A stretch of DNA of 33,126 nt from Paracoccaceae bacterium (GCA_947461435.1 CANHLE010000034.1:1-33126), one strand, 5' to 3'. Shown: positions 16,264-25,797, counted from the first letter of the stretch. Notes: generated by a model from the sequence alone, not told the origin. Numbers and translations: made by a program.

Positions 16264-17109
16264 TTGGGCCTTGAACGCATCGCTTCACCCAAGGTTTTGG
16301 CGGCCTTCTGGCGGTTTTATCGTCGTGTTGAACAGGCAGAGCTTGACCTGATTTCTGCAGGCGTTGCCTTCTTTTCCTTTTTGGCGATTTTCCCAGCGGC
16401 AGCCGCGTTGATCACGATATGGGGCGTGGCGTTTGACCCGCAGGTTATCCGCGATCAAGTGACCTTGTTGAAAGACATTTTGCCGCCCGATGCCGCAGTT
16501 CTGATTGAAACGCAGGTCGAAGGCCTGCTTGCAGCCAGTGGCGGCACCTTGGGTTGGGCCACACTCATTTCAACGTTGTTTGCCTTGTGGTCAGCCAGAG
16601 CGGGCGTGGCGGCCATGATCCGCGGCCTGAATGCCATTCACCAATTGCCCAACCGTGCAGGGCACCGCCATCAGCTTAGTGCGATGTTGCTGACCTTGGT
16701 CGTGATGGCGCTGGCCCTTGCGGCCATGTTGATGTCGGTTGTCTTGCCGGTACTGGTGCGCTTTTTGCCCCCCCGCTTTGCCGCAACGTTCAGTTCACCC
16801 GCCTTCAGCGAGGTGGTCGGTCTGGCTTTGGTCGTTTTGGCCACCGCATTGGCTTATCGATTTGGCCCCAACTTTCAGGTCAATCGGCGTCCAGCCCTGT
16901 TCACGCGCGGGTTGGCCGTCGCGGTGGTGATTTGGGGTTTGGCGACGCGCGGCTTTACCCTCTATCTCGAATTTGTCCCGTCCTATAACCAGATTTACGG
17001 GTCCATCGGCGCTGTGGTCGCCCTGCTTATCTGGCTTTATGTCAGCGCATACGCCGTTTTGCTGGGCGCTGCGATCGATGCGGAAATGCGGCGCGCAAAG
17101 CGTCAGTAA
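16264..17109 (+). CDS. YihY/BrkB family inner-membrane protein
   Basis: This 281-residue polytopic membrane protein has about six hydrophobic helices and the family features FYRRVEQAELDLISAGVAFF, TLISTLFALWSARAGVAAMI, GLNAIHQ and IYGSIGAVVALLIWLYVSAY. The family was once misnamed ribonuclease BN; its function is unknown. The frame is closed by a stop at 16246, so the first usable start is TTG at 16264; no ATG fits. It converges with tamB and the two reading frames overlap by seven bases. Confidence 0.85.
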   Translation: MGLERIASPKVLAAFWRFYRRVEQAELDLISAGVAFFSFLAIFPAAAALITIWGVAFDPQVIRDQVTLLKDILPPDAAVLIETQVEGLLAASGGTLGWATLISTLFALWSARAGVAAMIRGLNAIHQLPNRAGHRHQLSAMLLTLVVMALALAAMLMSVVLPVLVRFLPPRFAATFSSPAFSEVVGLALVVLATALAYRFGPNFQVNRRPALFTRGLAVAVVIWGLATRGFTLYLEFVPSYNQIYGSIGAVVALLIWLYVSAYAVLLGAAIDAEMRRAKRQ

Positions 17110-20100
17110 TTCTTTTCAAGGTACAGCCCAACACCGGTGTCACCGTTGGAATCCAGCTTTCCCTTCAGGGTAATATGCGGTCTGACGTCGAAGTTCAGAT
17201 CAATCTGTGACGTGCCGGTTTGGTCAATCGTGATCTCGGAATAGACCTTTTCAGACAGGTATTTTCCGGCTGTCAACGATGCCTGACCGGTCTCGTCCGT
17301 CTGAATATCCAGATTGTCCAAACCCGATCCCTTGCGAATCTTGCCAACAAGGCCCTCGCCGCCCTGTCCGGCCAAGGTGCGCACGGCGGCCGCCAGTTGT
17401 GCTGCCTGAAACGCTGACAAGGTTTGCAGCCGCTTGCCAAACAACAGCTGGGCCAAGATTTCTTCGTCGGGTAACTGCGGCGACGATTCAAACGACAAGG
17501 CCGGGTCACTGGCGGGGCCAGAAATGCGGATCGTGCTGATAATGTCGGCATCTTCGATCGACGCCACGATATCAACGCGCGGAATGAACTCTCCTTCAAG
17601 AACAAGCTGCGCTTGGGACAAGATCAACCGACGGCCCACCACATCCAACCGGCCCCGGATCAGATCGAAGGATCCTTCGGGCCGGATTGATGCCGTGGTT
17701 CCGCGCAGCCGCAAACTGCCGCCCAATTCCGCATCAAGACCGCGGCCCCGCAAAAAGATCTGATTGGGGGCCCGAACGATGATGTCCAGAAGGTAGTTGC
17801 CACTTCCGCCATGCCCGCCGTCTGTCGACGGGCTGTCAACCAGTCCGGCGTGCACGCGGGTTGCATGCACATCTGCGGGTTCGTTCACATGCAAGATCGG
17901 CGGAATGGGCACCGAACCACTCAACCCGCTTGACGGAATCTGCAGTTCAGTCCTGCCCAAATCCAAAGTGCCTGAAACGCTCGCCCCGCCGGCCAAGGGG
18001 CCATCGACGGTCAAGGTTCCGCCAAGAAGGGTTTCATAAAGGCGCTGCTCGCGCAGCAGCACTTGGCGCACATCCACGTCCAAGGCCCCTTGAAACGGGA
18101 AGGTCAGGCTTGTTTGGCCAGAAACCCCCACCGTTCCGCCCGTCGACACCTCCGCGGTTGCCAAAACTCTGGCCTGTCCGGCCGAGAGATCGGCCGTGGC
18201 CTCGATGTTCTGAACCCCAAAGCCCAGGGATGGGTCCGCCAACCGGCCACCGGACAGTGTCACCCGCCCTGTCAAAGAATTTGGCGTCAACGGGCCCTTT
18301 AATTGCAGATCATATCCCAGCGTTCCTGACAGGGCTCTGGGCTTCAAAAAGGGGTTCGCAACATCGGCCAGACTTTTGCCCACAAAGGCCAGATTTGCGC
18401 TGCCAAAGCCCGGGGAAACCGTACCCGTCAGGGTGCCGGCCACCTGGGCAGGGCCGGCCAAGGTCAAGGACACGCTGCTGCCGCTTGCGCTGGGCCGCAG
18501 GGTGCCGGACACCGTCACCGGTCCGGGAAACTTTGGAAGGATCAACGCAAGATTGGCAAGCTGCGCCGTGATGCTCACCGATCCGCCAGAGGAGCCCTTG
18601 GCCGTCAGATCCAGCGATTGCCCATCCAAAACCGCCTCTTGCAGTTGCGGCATCCCCTTGGTGACCGTTGCCGTCACGTCCAGAAAGGCAAGGCCGCTCA
18701 GCACACGGTCCACTTCCGCCTGCCCGATTCCCAACCCCTCGCCAGTTCCGGTCAGGGTCAAGATGCCGTCCTGCAAGGTACCGATATAGGCGGCCTTTCC
18801 CGACAGGTTTCCCCGATAGCCGGGCCCCAGCGCGCCCAAATCGGGCAGCGTTACATCCCCCAACACGCTGACAGCGGTTGAGGTGAGTGTCCCATTGATC
18901 TTTCCCGTCAAATCACCTGCGGTGATCTTGATTTCCCGAAGGATCGTTCCGGTTTCACTGCGGCTGACCTGACCCGATACTTGCGATTGCCCCGCCAATA
19001 ACTGGTCCAACTGGGCAATCCCCATGCCCAGATCCGTCCCATCAACGGCAAATCGAAGATCAAAGGCGTCGCCCAAGGCGCTTGCGCTGCCCGAAACACT
19101 CAACGCGGCGGTCCCGGACAGGGGCAGGCCCGTCAGAAGGCTCAGCCGCGACAAATCGCTCCAGTTTCCGGCAACCCGGCCTCCAAAGCCAAAGCCCGAC
19201 GACAAACCCTGCACCGCGCCATTGGCGTTCAAAGCATAGCTATCGCCGGTCAACGACAACTCACTGACATCGGTTTGCCCTTTGCCGCGCTGCCAGCTTG
19301 CCTTCATCGCCCCGGAAATCTTCTTGCCAAGCGCTTGTGCCAAACCATCGTCCGCCGGAACCACGCCGTCGCCAAGAAAGCTGAGATCCGCCGATATGCT
19401 TTGCGCACCGGCAGAGCGTACAATATTTCCTCCGCCCGTCAGGCTTAAGGACTGTGCCGTAACATCGGTGCGATCAAGACCCATGATCAACCCACCCACC
19501 GTCCAAGCATCACTTTGCGCTGCGTCAAAACCCAAGGTCAAACGCGCAGACTGGATGCGTGTGGGTATCGCGGTGGTCAAAGGCAGCAAAAGACTTTGTT
19601 GATCTTGACCTTGAATTGACAGGTTGACCTGAAATTTTTCGGGCAAGCCATCCGCGGCCAGAGCAAGTGTTCCCTTGGCCGTCAAGGCACCGGCGCGCAG
19701 CGACAGGTCAGACAGGGTCATGCGCCCATCGGCCATGCGGGACCCTTTTGCGCTAAGATCAAGACTGGTGCCCAGAAATTCGCGATATTCGGGCCAAAAC
19801 ACGGGTGCCAAATCCCCGGTCAAATCGGCAGAAAAATCCCGTTGCCCGTCCGCCTTGCCAATAATCGCCACCTGTCCGGTTAACCGCGTTTGGCCGCCGG
19901 TCGTTAAGGCTACGGCGGCGTCAAACCCATCAAGCGGCCCACGGCCCTTGATCGTCAACCCGGTCGAAGGGGCGCCGGGAACCGACAAAAGCCGCGCGGC
20001 GATCCCACCCGCCTCTTCTCGGGCGTCCAGCGACACCACCAATTCCCCCGTGGCATTGGTATAGCTGGCATCCAGCGAAAAGGATCCGTCCGGTCCATCG

Positions 20101-20642
20101 TCCTGACGGTCCAATGCGACGGAAATCTGTCCTTCGCCCCCCACCAAAGACAAAGACGCCTGCGCTGAACCTTCAACCACCTCGCCCAGAACACTTTGGC
20201 CAAGGACAATATGATCTGCAGCGATGCGTCCGATGTTCACCGAGACCGGCAGATCTGGCAATGAAAACGCCGTCCCTTCCACAGTCGGCATCGCACTGCC
20301 CGCTGCGCTACCCGGCAACCGGTCCAAGATTATCTCGCCCGCCGTCAGGGCGTTGACCGATACATTCCCGGACAAAAGCGCAGATCGGCTCCAGTCCAGT
20401 GAAACGTCACGCAGGGTAATCCAGACGCCGTCATCGTCGGCGATGGTCAACTCGTCCAAGGTGGCCACGGACGACAAGGCACCTGCAAAGCCGGTAATCG
20501 TGACGGTCCGGCCGGCATCTGACAAATTGTCTTCCAACAACGCGACAAGATAGCTGCGATCATCCTGCTGCGCGCCGGCCACCAGCGGCCAAAGGCCAAG
20601 TCCAAGGACAAGTGCAATATGGCGTGCGGATACGTGAGCCAT
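17103..20642 (-). CDS. tamB: Translocation and assembly module protein TamB
   Basis: This is a 1179-residue AsmA/TamB-type protein. It has an N-terminal hydrophobic segment (ALVLGLGLWPLVAGA), a very long beta-repeat body rich in G, S, L and D, and a C-terminal TamB (DUF490) domain with FDLIRGRLDVVGRRL, PDEEILAQLLFGK and a closing aromatic (EKNY). TamB proteins span the periplasm and work with TamA in outer-membrane protein insertion, and are also implicated in phospholipid transport. Its ATG overlaps the TamA stop by one base (TGATG), so the two are translationally coupled. The AGA-QQ boundary resembles a cleavable signal peptide rather than the usual uncleaved anchor. Confidence 0.93.
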   Translation of the reverse strand: MAHVSARHIALVLGLGLWPLVAGAQQDDRSYLVALLEDNLSDAGRTVTITGFAGALSSVATLDELTIADDDGVWITLRDVSLDWSRSALLSGNVSVNALTAGEIILDRLPGSAAGSAMPTVEGTAFSLPDLPVSVNIGRIAADHIVLGQSVLGEVVEGSAQASLSLVGGEGQISVALDRQDDGPDGSFSLDASYTNATGELVVSLDAREEAGGIAARLLSVPGAPSTGLTIKGRGPLDGFDAAVALTTGGQTRLTGQVAIIGKADGQRDFSADLTGDLAPVFWPEYREFLGTSLDLSAKGSRMADGRMTLSDLSLRAGALTAKGTLALAADGLPEKFQVNLSIQGQDQQSLLLPLTTAIPTRIQSARLTLGFDAAQSDAWTVGGLIMGLDRTDVTAQSLSLTGGGNIVRSAGAQSISADLSFLGDGVVPADDGLAQALGKKISGAMKASWQRGKGQTDVSELSLTGDSYALNANGAVQGLSSGFGFGGRVAGNWSDLSRLSLLTGLPLSGTAALSVSGSASALGDAFDLRFAVDGTDLGMGIAQLDQLLAGQSQVSGQVSRSETGTILREIKITAGDLTGKINGTLTSTAVSVLGDVTLPDLGALGPGYRGNLSGKAAYIGTLQDGILTLTGTGEGLGIGQAEVDRVLSGLAFLDVTATVTKGMPQLQEAVLDGQSLDLTAKGSSGGSVSITAQLANLALILPKFPGPVTVSGTLRPSASGSSVSLTLAGPAQVAGTLTGTVSPGFGSANLAFVGKSLADVANPFLKPRALSGTLGYDLQLKGPLTPNSLTGRVTLSGGRLADPSLGFGVQNIEATADLSAGQARVLATAEVSTGGTVGVSGQTSLTFPFQGALDVDVRQVLLREQRLYETLLGGTLTVDGPLAGGASVSGTLDLGRTELQIPSSGLSGSVPIPPILHVNEPADVHATRVHAGLVDSPSTDGGHGGSGNYLLDIIVRAPNQIFLRGRGLDAELGGSLRLRGTTASIRPEGSFDLIRGRLDVVGRRLILSQAQLVLEGEFIPRVDIVASIEDADIISTIRISGPASDPALSFESSPQLPDEEILAQLLFGKRLQTLSAFQAAQLAAAVRTLAGQGGEGLVGKIRKGSGLDNLDIQTDETGQASLTAGKYLSEKVYSEITIDQTGTSQIDLNFDVRPHITLKGKLDSNGDTGVGLYLEKNY

Positions 20643-22462
20643 CAGAACGCCTGACCCAGTCCGACATAAATCTGCACCCCCTCGCCGGTTTTTCCCCCGA
20701 CGGGTGCGGCGACGTCCACTCTCAAGGGGCCAAAGCCCGTTTGATACCGAAGGCCAAGCCCGGCCCCGGAATGAACATCACCCCCGCCATCCCCAAGGCC
20801 CCCGTCGCTGACTGTCCCGATATCGAAAAACGCGACCGCGCCGTATGTGTCATTGATTTTGAAGCGCCCCTCGATCGAGCCGCCAAGAAACGTCGTCCCT
20901 CCTGTCGCCACAGGACCATCCGGGGTCGTGATCTCAATCCCCAAGGATTGATAGGGTTGCCCGCGCACCGTTCCGCCGCCGCCGGAGTAGAACAATTCAT
21001 CGCGCGGCGCGCCCAATGCCGATGCCCCGATGATGGACCCGCCCTGAATCCGCGCCGCAACGACAAAGCGGCTGTCTTCGCCCAAGGCATAGTAGCCGCG
21101 CGTGTCAAATGTCAGCCGTGCCCCATCCTCGGTCGCGCCAAACCCCAAAAAGGGTTTCAATTCGACGTCCATCAAAAAGCGCTTCGTGGCATCGGTCGGT
21201 TTGTCTCTGCGGTCCCAAGTGACGCCCAGCGGCAAGTTCAAACTGCGGTAGGTAAAATCACCAATCGCGTCGCTGCCGGTGACATAGGAATACGTCAGGC
21301 CGATATTTGCCGACAATTCCGAAGAAAAGACATTGTTCAGGTTTACGCCCAGATCTCCGGAATTCAGGGAAAAATCCTGCTCGTCCAAATGTTCCAGCGC
21401 GAAGGACACCCCAGCGGTCGTATCCGGGAAAGGCGAGGCCGGGCGCTCGATCCCAATGTTGAAGGTATAATCGGTACCAGACAGCGAGGATGAGATGTTG
21501 TTCACTTCAAACCCAACATCGAATCGCTCTCCACCGCCAAAAAGGTTGCGATGCAGCCATTCCCCCGAAAGGTTCAGCCCCTCCAACGACGACACCTCGA
21601 CCCCGAAACTATAGCGGCGTGGTTTTGCTTCGACGACGTTCAGCGTCAACGGAAGAAAGTCAGGGGCAACGATGGCCTCAGCCTCTTCGATAGAGATTGA
21701 ACTGAAAATCCCCGTTCTGCGAAGCCGTTCCGCAGCACGCTCCAATCCGTCGCTCGAAAAGGTCTCGCCCGGTTTCAGACCCGCGATTTTCCGGATGCGG
21801 TTCGTGCGCATCTTGTCATTTCCGGTGATGGTCAGATCACCAAACCGCAACGCCGGGCCCGGTTCCAAATCAATCTTTGCCGCCAATGTATGTGTGTCGT
21901 GGTTGGCCGTAAGATCTTGCGCCGCAACGGATGCTTTGGCATGCCCGTCTTTGCGCCAGCCTTCGATCCCGGCGCTTACCGCCTCTGCAATCACGCCCGT
22001 CGACGCGGTTTTTCCGGCTGCAAAGCCAGACGGCAGTTCTGTTCGCCGCGTAATGGGCTGTAAACTTGCCAGTGAAAAGCTGAACCGGCTGCCCGGTTTC
22101 ACGGCAATTTCGACCCGGTCAATTTGCTGCGGCGCATCCAGCGGTGCAATTGTCGCCGCTTCGCGGCCGTCTATGCGAATATTAATGACAGCAGAAAAGT
22201 ATCCGGCGTTATAAAGCGCTTCGATCAAACGCCCATATTCAGCCTGTGCGTCGGCGAAAACATCGACGGCCGCAGCCCCGGATTCCGACCGTTTCGCCCA
22301 AAGCAACGAGGTTTCCTTGATCAACTTTACTACGGATGCGTCGTCGCTTGATACGTCCAGTGTCACAGTCTCAAGTGGGCTTGCGGCGCCCGGCCAAAAG
22401 CCAACGCCAATCGCAATCAATAGGGCGGCACCGGATGTGCGCCGCAAAATATCGCGTTTCAT
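20642..22462 (-). CDS. tamA: Outer-membrane assembly protein TamA (Omp85/BamA superfamily)
   Basis: This protein of about 606 residues has a signal peptide, periplasmic POTRA domains over roughly residues 30-260 (for example GNDKMRTNRIRKIAGLKPGE), and an Omp85 barrel ending in VGLGQAF with a terminal phenylalanine, the usual outer-membrane targeting signature. Barrel motifs include GGGGTVRGQPYQSLG, the conserved VRG-type loop. Of two nearby ATGs, 22462 is better spaced from the GGAG site than 22468. It forms an operon with tamB and diverges from an aldo/keto reductase gene. Confidence 0.93.
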   Translation of the reverse strand: MKRDILRRTSGAALLIAIGVGFWPGAASPLETVTLDVSSDDASVVKLIKETSLLWAKRSESGAAAVDVFADAQAEYGRLIEALYNAGYFSAVINIRIDGREAATIAPLDAPQQIDRVEIAVKPGSRFSFSLASLQPITRRTELPSGFAAGKTASTGVIAEAVSAGIEGWRKDGHAKASVAAQDLTANHDTHTLAAKIDLEPGPALRFGDLTITGNDKMRTNRIRKIAGLKPGETFSSDGLERAAERLRRTGIFSSISIEEAEAIVAPDFLPLTLNVVEAKPRRYSFGVEVSSLEGLNLSGEWLHRNLFGGGERFDVGFEVNNISSSLSGTDYTFNIGIERPASPFPDTTAGVSFALEHLDEQDFSLNSGDLGVNLNNVFSSELSANIGLTYSYVTGSDAIGDFTYRSLNLPLGVTWDRRDKPTDATKRFLMDVELKPFLGFGATEDGARLTFDTRGYYALGEDSRFVVAARIQGGSIIGASALGAPRDELFYSGGGGTVRGQPYQSLGIEITTPDGPVATGGTTFLGGSIEGRFKINDTYGAVAFFDIGTVSDGGLGDGGGDVHSGAGLGLRYQTGFGPLRVDVAAPVGGKTGEGVQIYVGLGQAF

Positions 22463-22606
22463 ATGCATTGCTCCACAGAGCGTTTACTATCGCAAGGGTC
22501 ATCGAAAAGGGCAACCGAAGATGACCGTCCGGCCGGAAATGTATGGATTTCCGCTGGCGGTTTTTCGCGCATTGAGGAAAGGTGACCCCATACAGGGGAG
22601 GCACCA
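22463..22606. promoter_or_regulatory. Divergent region, tamA / aldo-keto reductase
   Basis: The gap is about 140 bases. An AGGGGAGG ribosome-binding site (22594-22601) precedes the reductase and GGAG precedes tamA. No operator-like repeat was seen. Confidence 0.35.
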
Positions 22607-23635
22607 ATGACTTATCAACCTGCTACGGATCGTTATTCCAAGATGATCTATCGCCGCGCGGGCAAATCGGGGCTGATGCTGCCGGCAATTTCGCTCGGGC
22701 TTTGGCATAATTTCGGCCATGATACGCCGCATCAGACCAAACAGGCCATCTGCCGGACCGCGTTTGATTTGGGGATCACGCATTTTGATCTGGCCAACAA
22801 TTATGGCCCGCCGCCGGGTTCCGCCGAGGAGGCCTTTGGGGACTTGATGCGGACGGATTTTCGCAACATGCGGGACGAGATCATCGTATCCTCCAAGGCG
22901 GGATATCTGATGTGGGAAGGGCCCTATGGGGAATGGGGTAGCCGCAAGAACCTGATCGCGTCTTGTGATCAATCTTTGAAACGGATGGGTCTGGATTACG
23001 TTGATATTTTCTATTCCCACCGGTTTGACCCAGATACCCCGCTGGAAGAGACCATGGGGGCGCTGGATCAGATCGTTCGGTCTGGCCGCGCGCTTTATGT
23101 CGGGATTTCCAGTTATAACAGCCAGCGCACGCGCGAGGCTCACGCGATCTTGAAGGATCTGGGTACGCCGTTTGTGATTCATCAGCCCAGCTATAACATC
23201 CTGACCCGCTGGGTGGAGGAAGACGGGTTGAAGGACACGCTGGCGGAATTGGCGCTGGGATCGATTGCTTTCGTTCCGCTGGCACAGGGGATGTTGACCA
23301 ACAAGTATCTGAAAGGAATTCCGGCGGGCAGTCGGGCGACGCAGGGCAAGTCCTTGTCGCCCGACATCATCACCCCGGCCGCGATTGCCAGCTTGAATGC
23401 CCTGAATGATATTGCTGCGGCGCGGGGGCAAACTTTGGCGCAGATGGCGATTGCTTGGGTTTTGCGGGGCGGCGGGATCACCTCGGCGTTGATTGGGGCG
23501 TCGCGGCCGGAACAGGTGGTTGATTGTGTGGGCGCCATTCAGAACCTGGATTTCACGGCCGAGGAATTGGCTGCGATCGACCGGATTTCGCTGGAAAAGG
23601 ATATCAATCTTTGGGCGAAATCATCGAGTGATTGA
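22607..23635 (+). CDS. Aldo/keto reductase (YghZ/L-glyceraldehyde-3-phosphate reductase type)
   Basis: This 342-residue NADPH-dependent reductase has the AKR tetrad D61, Y66 (FDLANNYG), K97 (VSSKAGY) and H138 (FYSHRFD). LANNYGPPPGSAEE, the EGPYGEWGSRKNLIASCDQS stretch and YVGISSYNS match the YghZ/GpR (AKR14) group, which reduces L-glyceraldehyde 3-phosphate and methylglyoxal. It has a strong ribosome-binding site and its own terminator, so it is probably a single-gene unit. It lies next to the amine-type catabolic block but on a separate transcript, so a shared function is only possible. Confidence 0.9.
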   Translation: MTYQPATDRYSKMIYRRAGKSGLMLPAISLGLWHNFGHDTPHQTKQAICRTAFDLGITHFDLANNYGPPPGSAEEAFGDLMRTDFRNMRDEIIVSSKAGYLMWEGPYGEWGSRKNLIASCDQSLKRMGLDYVDIFYSHRFDPDTPLEETMGALDQIVRSGRALYVGISSYNSQRTREAHAILKDLGTPFVIHQPSYNILTRWVEEDGLKDTLAELALGSIAFVPLAQGMLTNKYLKGIPAGSRATQGKSLSPDIITPAAIASLNALNDIAAARGQTLAQMAIAWVLRGGGITSALIGASRPEQVVDCVGAIQNLDFTAEELAAIDRISLEKDINLWAKSSSD

Positions 23636-23638
23636 GGG

Positions 23639-23662
23639 ATGTCCCGAGTCGGGACATTTTTT
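23639..23662 (+). terminator. Rho-independent terminator after the aldo/keto reductase
   Basis: ATGTCCC (23639-23645) and GGGACAT (23651-23657) form a 7-bp stem around GAGTC, followed immediately by a run of six T. It starts four bases after the stop codon. Confidence 0.9.
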
Positions 23663-23750
23663 AAATTGTGGCGGATCAAAGGGTTGGTCCGCCATTTTTA
23701 CCAATCCTTAACAAATGAACGGGGACGGACCCCCGAGACAGGTGCTGCCC

Positions 23751-24437
23751 TTAACGGGCAGATGCCTGTTCAAAAAACTGGGCGATGCGGTTGGCGATCT
23801 GGGCAGAATCCGCCTTGCGTGCAAGGGACGCCCGCGCCTGTGCGGCCACGGTTTCAGGCAGTTTCGGCCCATATTCCCGCACCAGCGCGGTTGCAAACTC
23901 ATGCGTCATTTCGGGGTGGTATTGCGTGCACAGCACAGAATCACCAATCGAATAGCTGCCGATAGCGCAGTCTGCGTTGCCGCCCAAGAGCTGCGCGCCG
24001 GGGGGCAGTTGCAAGACCTGTTCGGCATGGGCGGCGTAAAGGGCAAGAGATCGCCCTTCAAGTTGGGTGTCGGTCAGGCCAAAGACCCAGCCGCCCGGGT
24101 TGGGGCCGACCAGACCGCCCAGCGCCATGGCCACAGCCTGATGGCCAAAACAGGCACCAAAGATCGGCTGGCCTTGGGCAAAAAGACGGCGGATAAGGCC
24201 AAAAAGCTGTTCGATCCACGGGTCAGCATCATGCACCGAGGCGGGCGATCCGCCGATGATCCAGCCATCAAACGGCGCATCTGGCGGCGGAAAGACCGAG
24301 TCTTTCACCGCATAGACGGTCACCCGCCAATCCGGCCGAACCCCCCGGATCAAGGCGGCGAATTTTTCGCCATCCTTGGGGTGGGCTTGGGCAAAGGCGC
24401 TTTCATCTGTGTTGGTCATCAGGACGGCAAGATGCAT
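23751..24437 (-). CDS. Class I glutamine amidotransferase-like hydrolase
   Basis: This 228-residue protein has a complete class I amidotransferase triad: C96 in the nucleophile elbow GACFGHQ, with H174 and E176 in QYHPEM. It is a stand-alone domain with no synthetase attached, as in the GMP-synthase-like group. Such proteins hydrolyse the gamma-glutamyl amide of glutamine or related gamma-glutamyl compounds; PuuD, a more distant class I member, cleaves gamma-glutamyl-GABA. It diverges over 71 bases from a P450/glutamine-synthetase-like/ferredoxin operon, so removal of a gamma-glutamyl group at the end of that pathway is a reasonable inference. Alternatively it may be an unrelated stand-alone amidase. 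Confidence 0.88.
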   Translation of the reverse strand: MHLAVLMTNTDESAFAQAHPKDGEKFAALIRGVRPDWRVTVYAVKDSVFPPPDAPFDGWIIGGSPASVHDADPWIEQLFGLIRRLFAQGQPIFGACFGHQAVAMALGGLVGPNPGGWVFGLTDTQLEGRSLALYAAHAEQVLQLPPGAQLLGGNADCAIGSYSIGDSVLCTQYHPEMTHEFATALVREYGPKLPETVAAQARASLARKADSAQIANRIAQFFEQASAR

Positions 24438-24508
24438 GATTTCCGACTTTACATATTTATGAACATGTTTAGTATATTTATAAATCGTGCCGAGGCAAGG
24501 AGCATCTG
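24438..24508. promoter_or_regulatory. AT-rich divergent control region with repeated ATTTAT sites
   Basis: This 71-base gap separates the amidotransferase (minus) and P450 (plus) starts. It is far more AT-rich than its surroundings. ATATTTAT occurs at 24453 and again at 24474, exactly 21 bp apart (two helical turns). The second copy is part of the perfect 10-bp palindrome ATTTATAAAT (24476-24485). AACATGTT, another palindrome, lies between them (24462-24469). The P450 ribosome-binding site AAGGAG is at 24497-24502. Confidence 0.6.
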
Positions 24509-25768
24509 ATGACCGTTTGGACCCCCATGGATGATGGCCATGCCGATCTGACCAATCACGACAGCTTTCTGGCCGGTGCCCCGCAGAACACCTTTCGCCG
24601 GATGCGCGACGAAGACCCGATGTCGTGGACCGAATGGTCTGGCGGCGAAGGATTTTGGTCTGTCACCCGGCACGAGGATATTCTGGCGCTGAATGGGCAG
24701 CCTGATCTGTTATCTTCGGCCCGCGGGATTCGGATGGAAGATCAGACCTATGAGGAATATCTGGCCCGCCGCACCTTTCAGGAAACGGACGGGGCCGAGC
24801 ATATGGGCACGCGGATCAAGGTGGCAAAAGCCTTTTCAAAACCGGTGATCGCACAGTTTGAACCCGTGATCCGCGACATTTGCGCCGATATTCTGGACGA
24901 GGTTTTGCCGCGTGGCACCTTTGACGCGACCAAAGAGATCGCGCGGCAACTGCCAATGCGGATGTTGGGACGGATTATTGGCACGCCCGAGGCCGATTTG
25001 CCGTGGCTGGTGGAAAAGGGCGATACCCTGATCGCCAACACGGACCCAGATTTCACCAAACATGTTCTGGACAAGATGACGACGGATGAGTTCCGGATGA
25101 TGCCCTTCAACTCTCCGGCGGGGGCAGAGCTTTTTGTCTATGCCAAGGAGTTGATGGCGAAAAAGGCGGCGTCGGGCGACACCTCGGGGATCTTGCATTT
25201 GATCTTGCAGCCCGGGCCAGATGGCACGGTCATGCCAGAACATGAGTTTCGCAATTTCTTCTGCCTGCTTGTGGCCGCGGGAAACGACACGACGCGCTAT
25301 TCCCTTGCGGCGGGGATTCAGGCCCTGTGCCACCAGCCGGAACTTTTGGGTCAGATGCAGGCCGGGGGCGACATCTGGCAGACAGCGGCCGACGAGATCA
25401 TTCGGTGGGGGTCGGCCACGACCTATTTCCGGCGCACCGCAACGCGGGATTTCGACATGCACGGCAAGCAGGTCAAGGCAGGGCAAAAAGTGATTTACTG
25501 GTGGGCCAGTGGCAACCGGGATGAACGGGCGTTTGATGCGCCGATGCGCGTGAACCTGATGCGCAGCCCGAACAGGCACATGAGCTTTGGCCAAGGCGGC
25601 CCGCATGTTTGTCTGGGCATGTGGCTGGCGCGGCTGGAGGTTCGGGTGTTGTTCGAAGAACTTGCCAAACGGATCCGGGGCATCGAACCTGCCGGAGAGC
25701 ACAAGTTTTTGCGATCAAACTTCATTGGCGGGATAAAGGAATTGCCCGTTAGAGTGGCACTGCAATAG
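24509..25768 (+). CDS. Cytochrome P450 (bacterial class I type)
   Basis: This 419-residue soluble P450 has the I-helix oxygen-activation motif AGNDTTR (257-263), ExxR (E296-R299), and the haem loop FGQGGPHVCLG with axial cysteine C368. It should hydroxylate or dealkylate a small organic substrate using electrons from a ferredoxin. The putidaredoxin-type ferredoxin two genes downstream is the obvious partner. It is first in an operon with the glutamine-synthetase-like ligase (29-base gap) and the ferredoxin. That order suggests the substrate is an amine or its gamma-glutamyl amide. No ferredoxin reductase is present in the window. The CYP family cannot be assigned by eye. Confidence 0.95.
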   Translation: MTVWTPMDDGHADLTNHDSFLAGAPQNTFRRMRDEDPMSWTEWSGGEGFWSVTRHEDILALNGQPDLLSSARGIRMEDQTYEEYLARRTFQETDGAEHMGTRIKVAKAFSKPVIAQFEPVIRDICADILDEVLPRGTFDATKEIARQLPMRMLGRIIGTPEADLPWLVEKGDTLIANTDPDFTKHVLDKMTTDEFRMMPFNSPAGAELFVYAKELMAKKAASGDTSGILHLILQPGPDGTVMPEHEFRNFFCLLVAAGNDTTRYSLAAGIQALCHQPELLGQMQAGGDIWQTAADEIIRWGSATTYFRRTATRDFDMHGKQVKAGQKVIYWWASGNRDERAFDAPMRVNLMRSPNRHMSFGQGGPHVCLGMWLARLEVRVLFEELAKRIRGIEPAGEHKFLRSNFIGGIKELPVRVALQ

Positions 25769-25797
25769 GCGGCCAAGACCGCCACGGGGAGACAAAG

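Noticed and set aside
20612..21493. Plus-strand open frame of 293 codons opposite tamA
   Set aside because: Shadow of the beta-barrel coding region with no family features.
23745..23761. CTGCCC-TTAAC-GGGCAG hairpin at the end of the amidotransferase gene
   Set aside because: Short stem without a T tract on the minus strand; could be chance.
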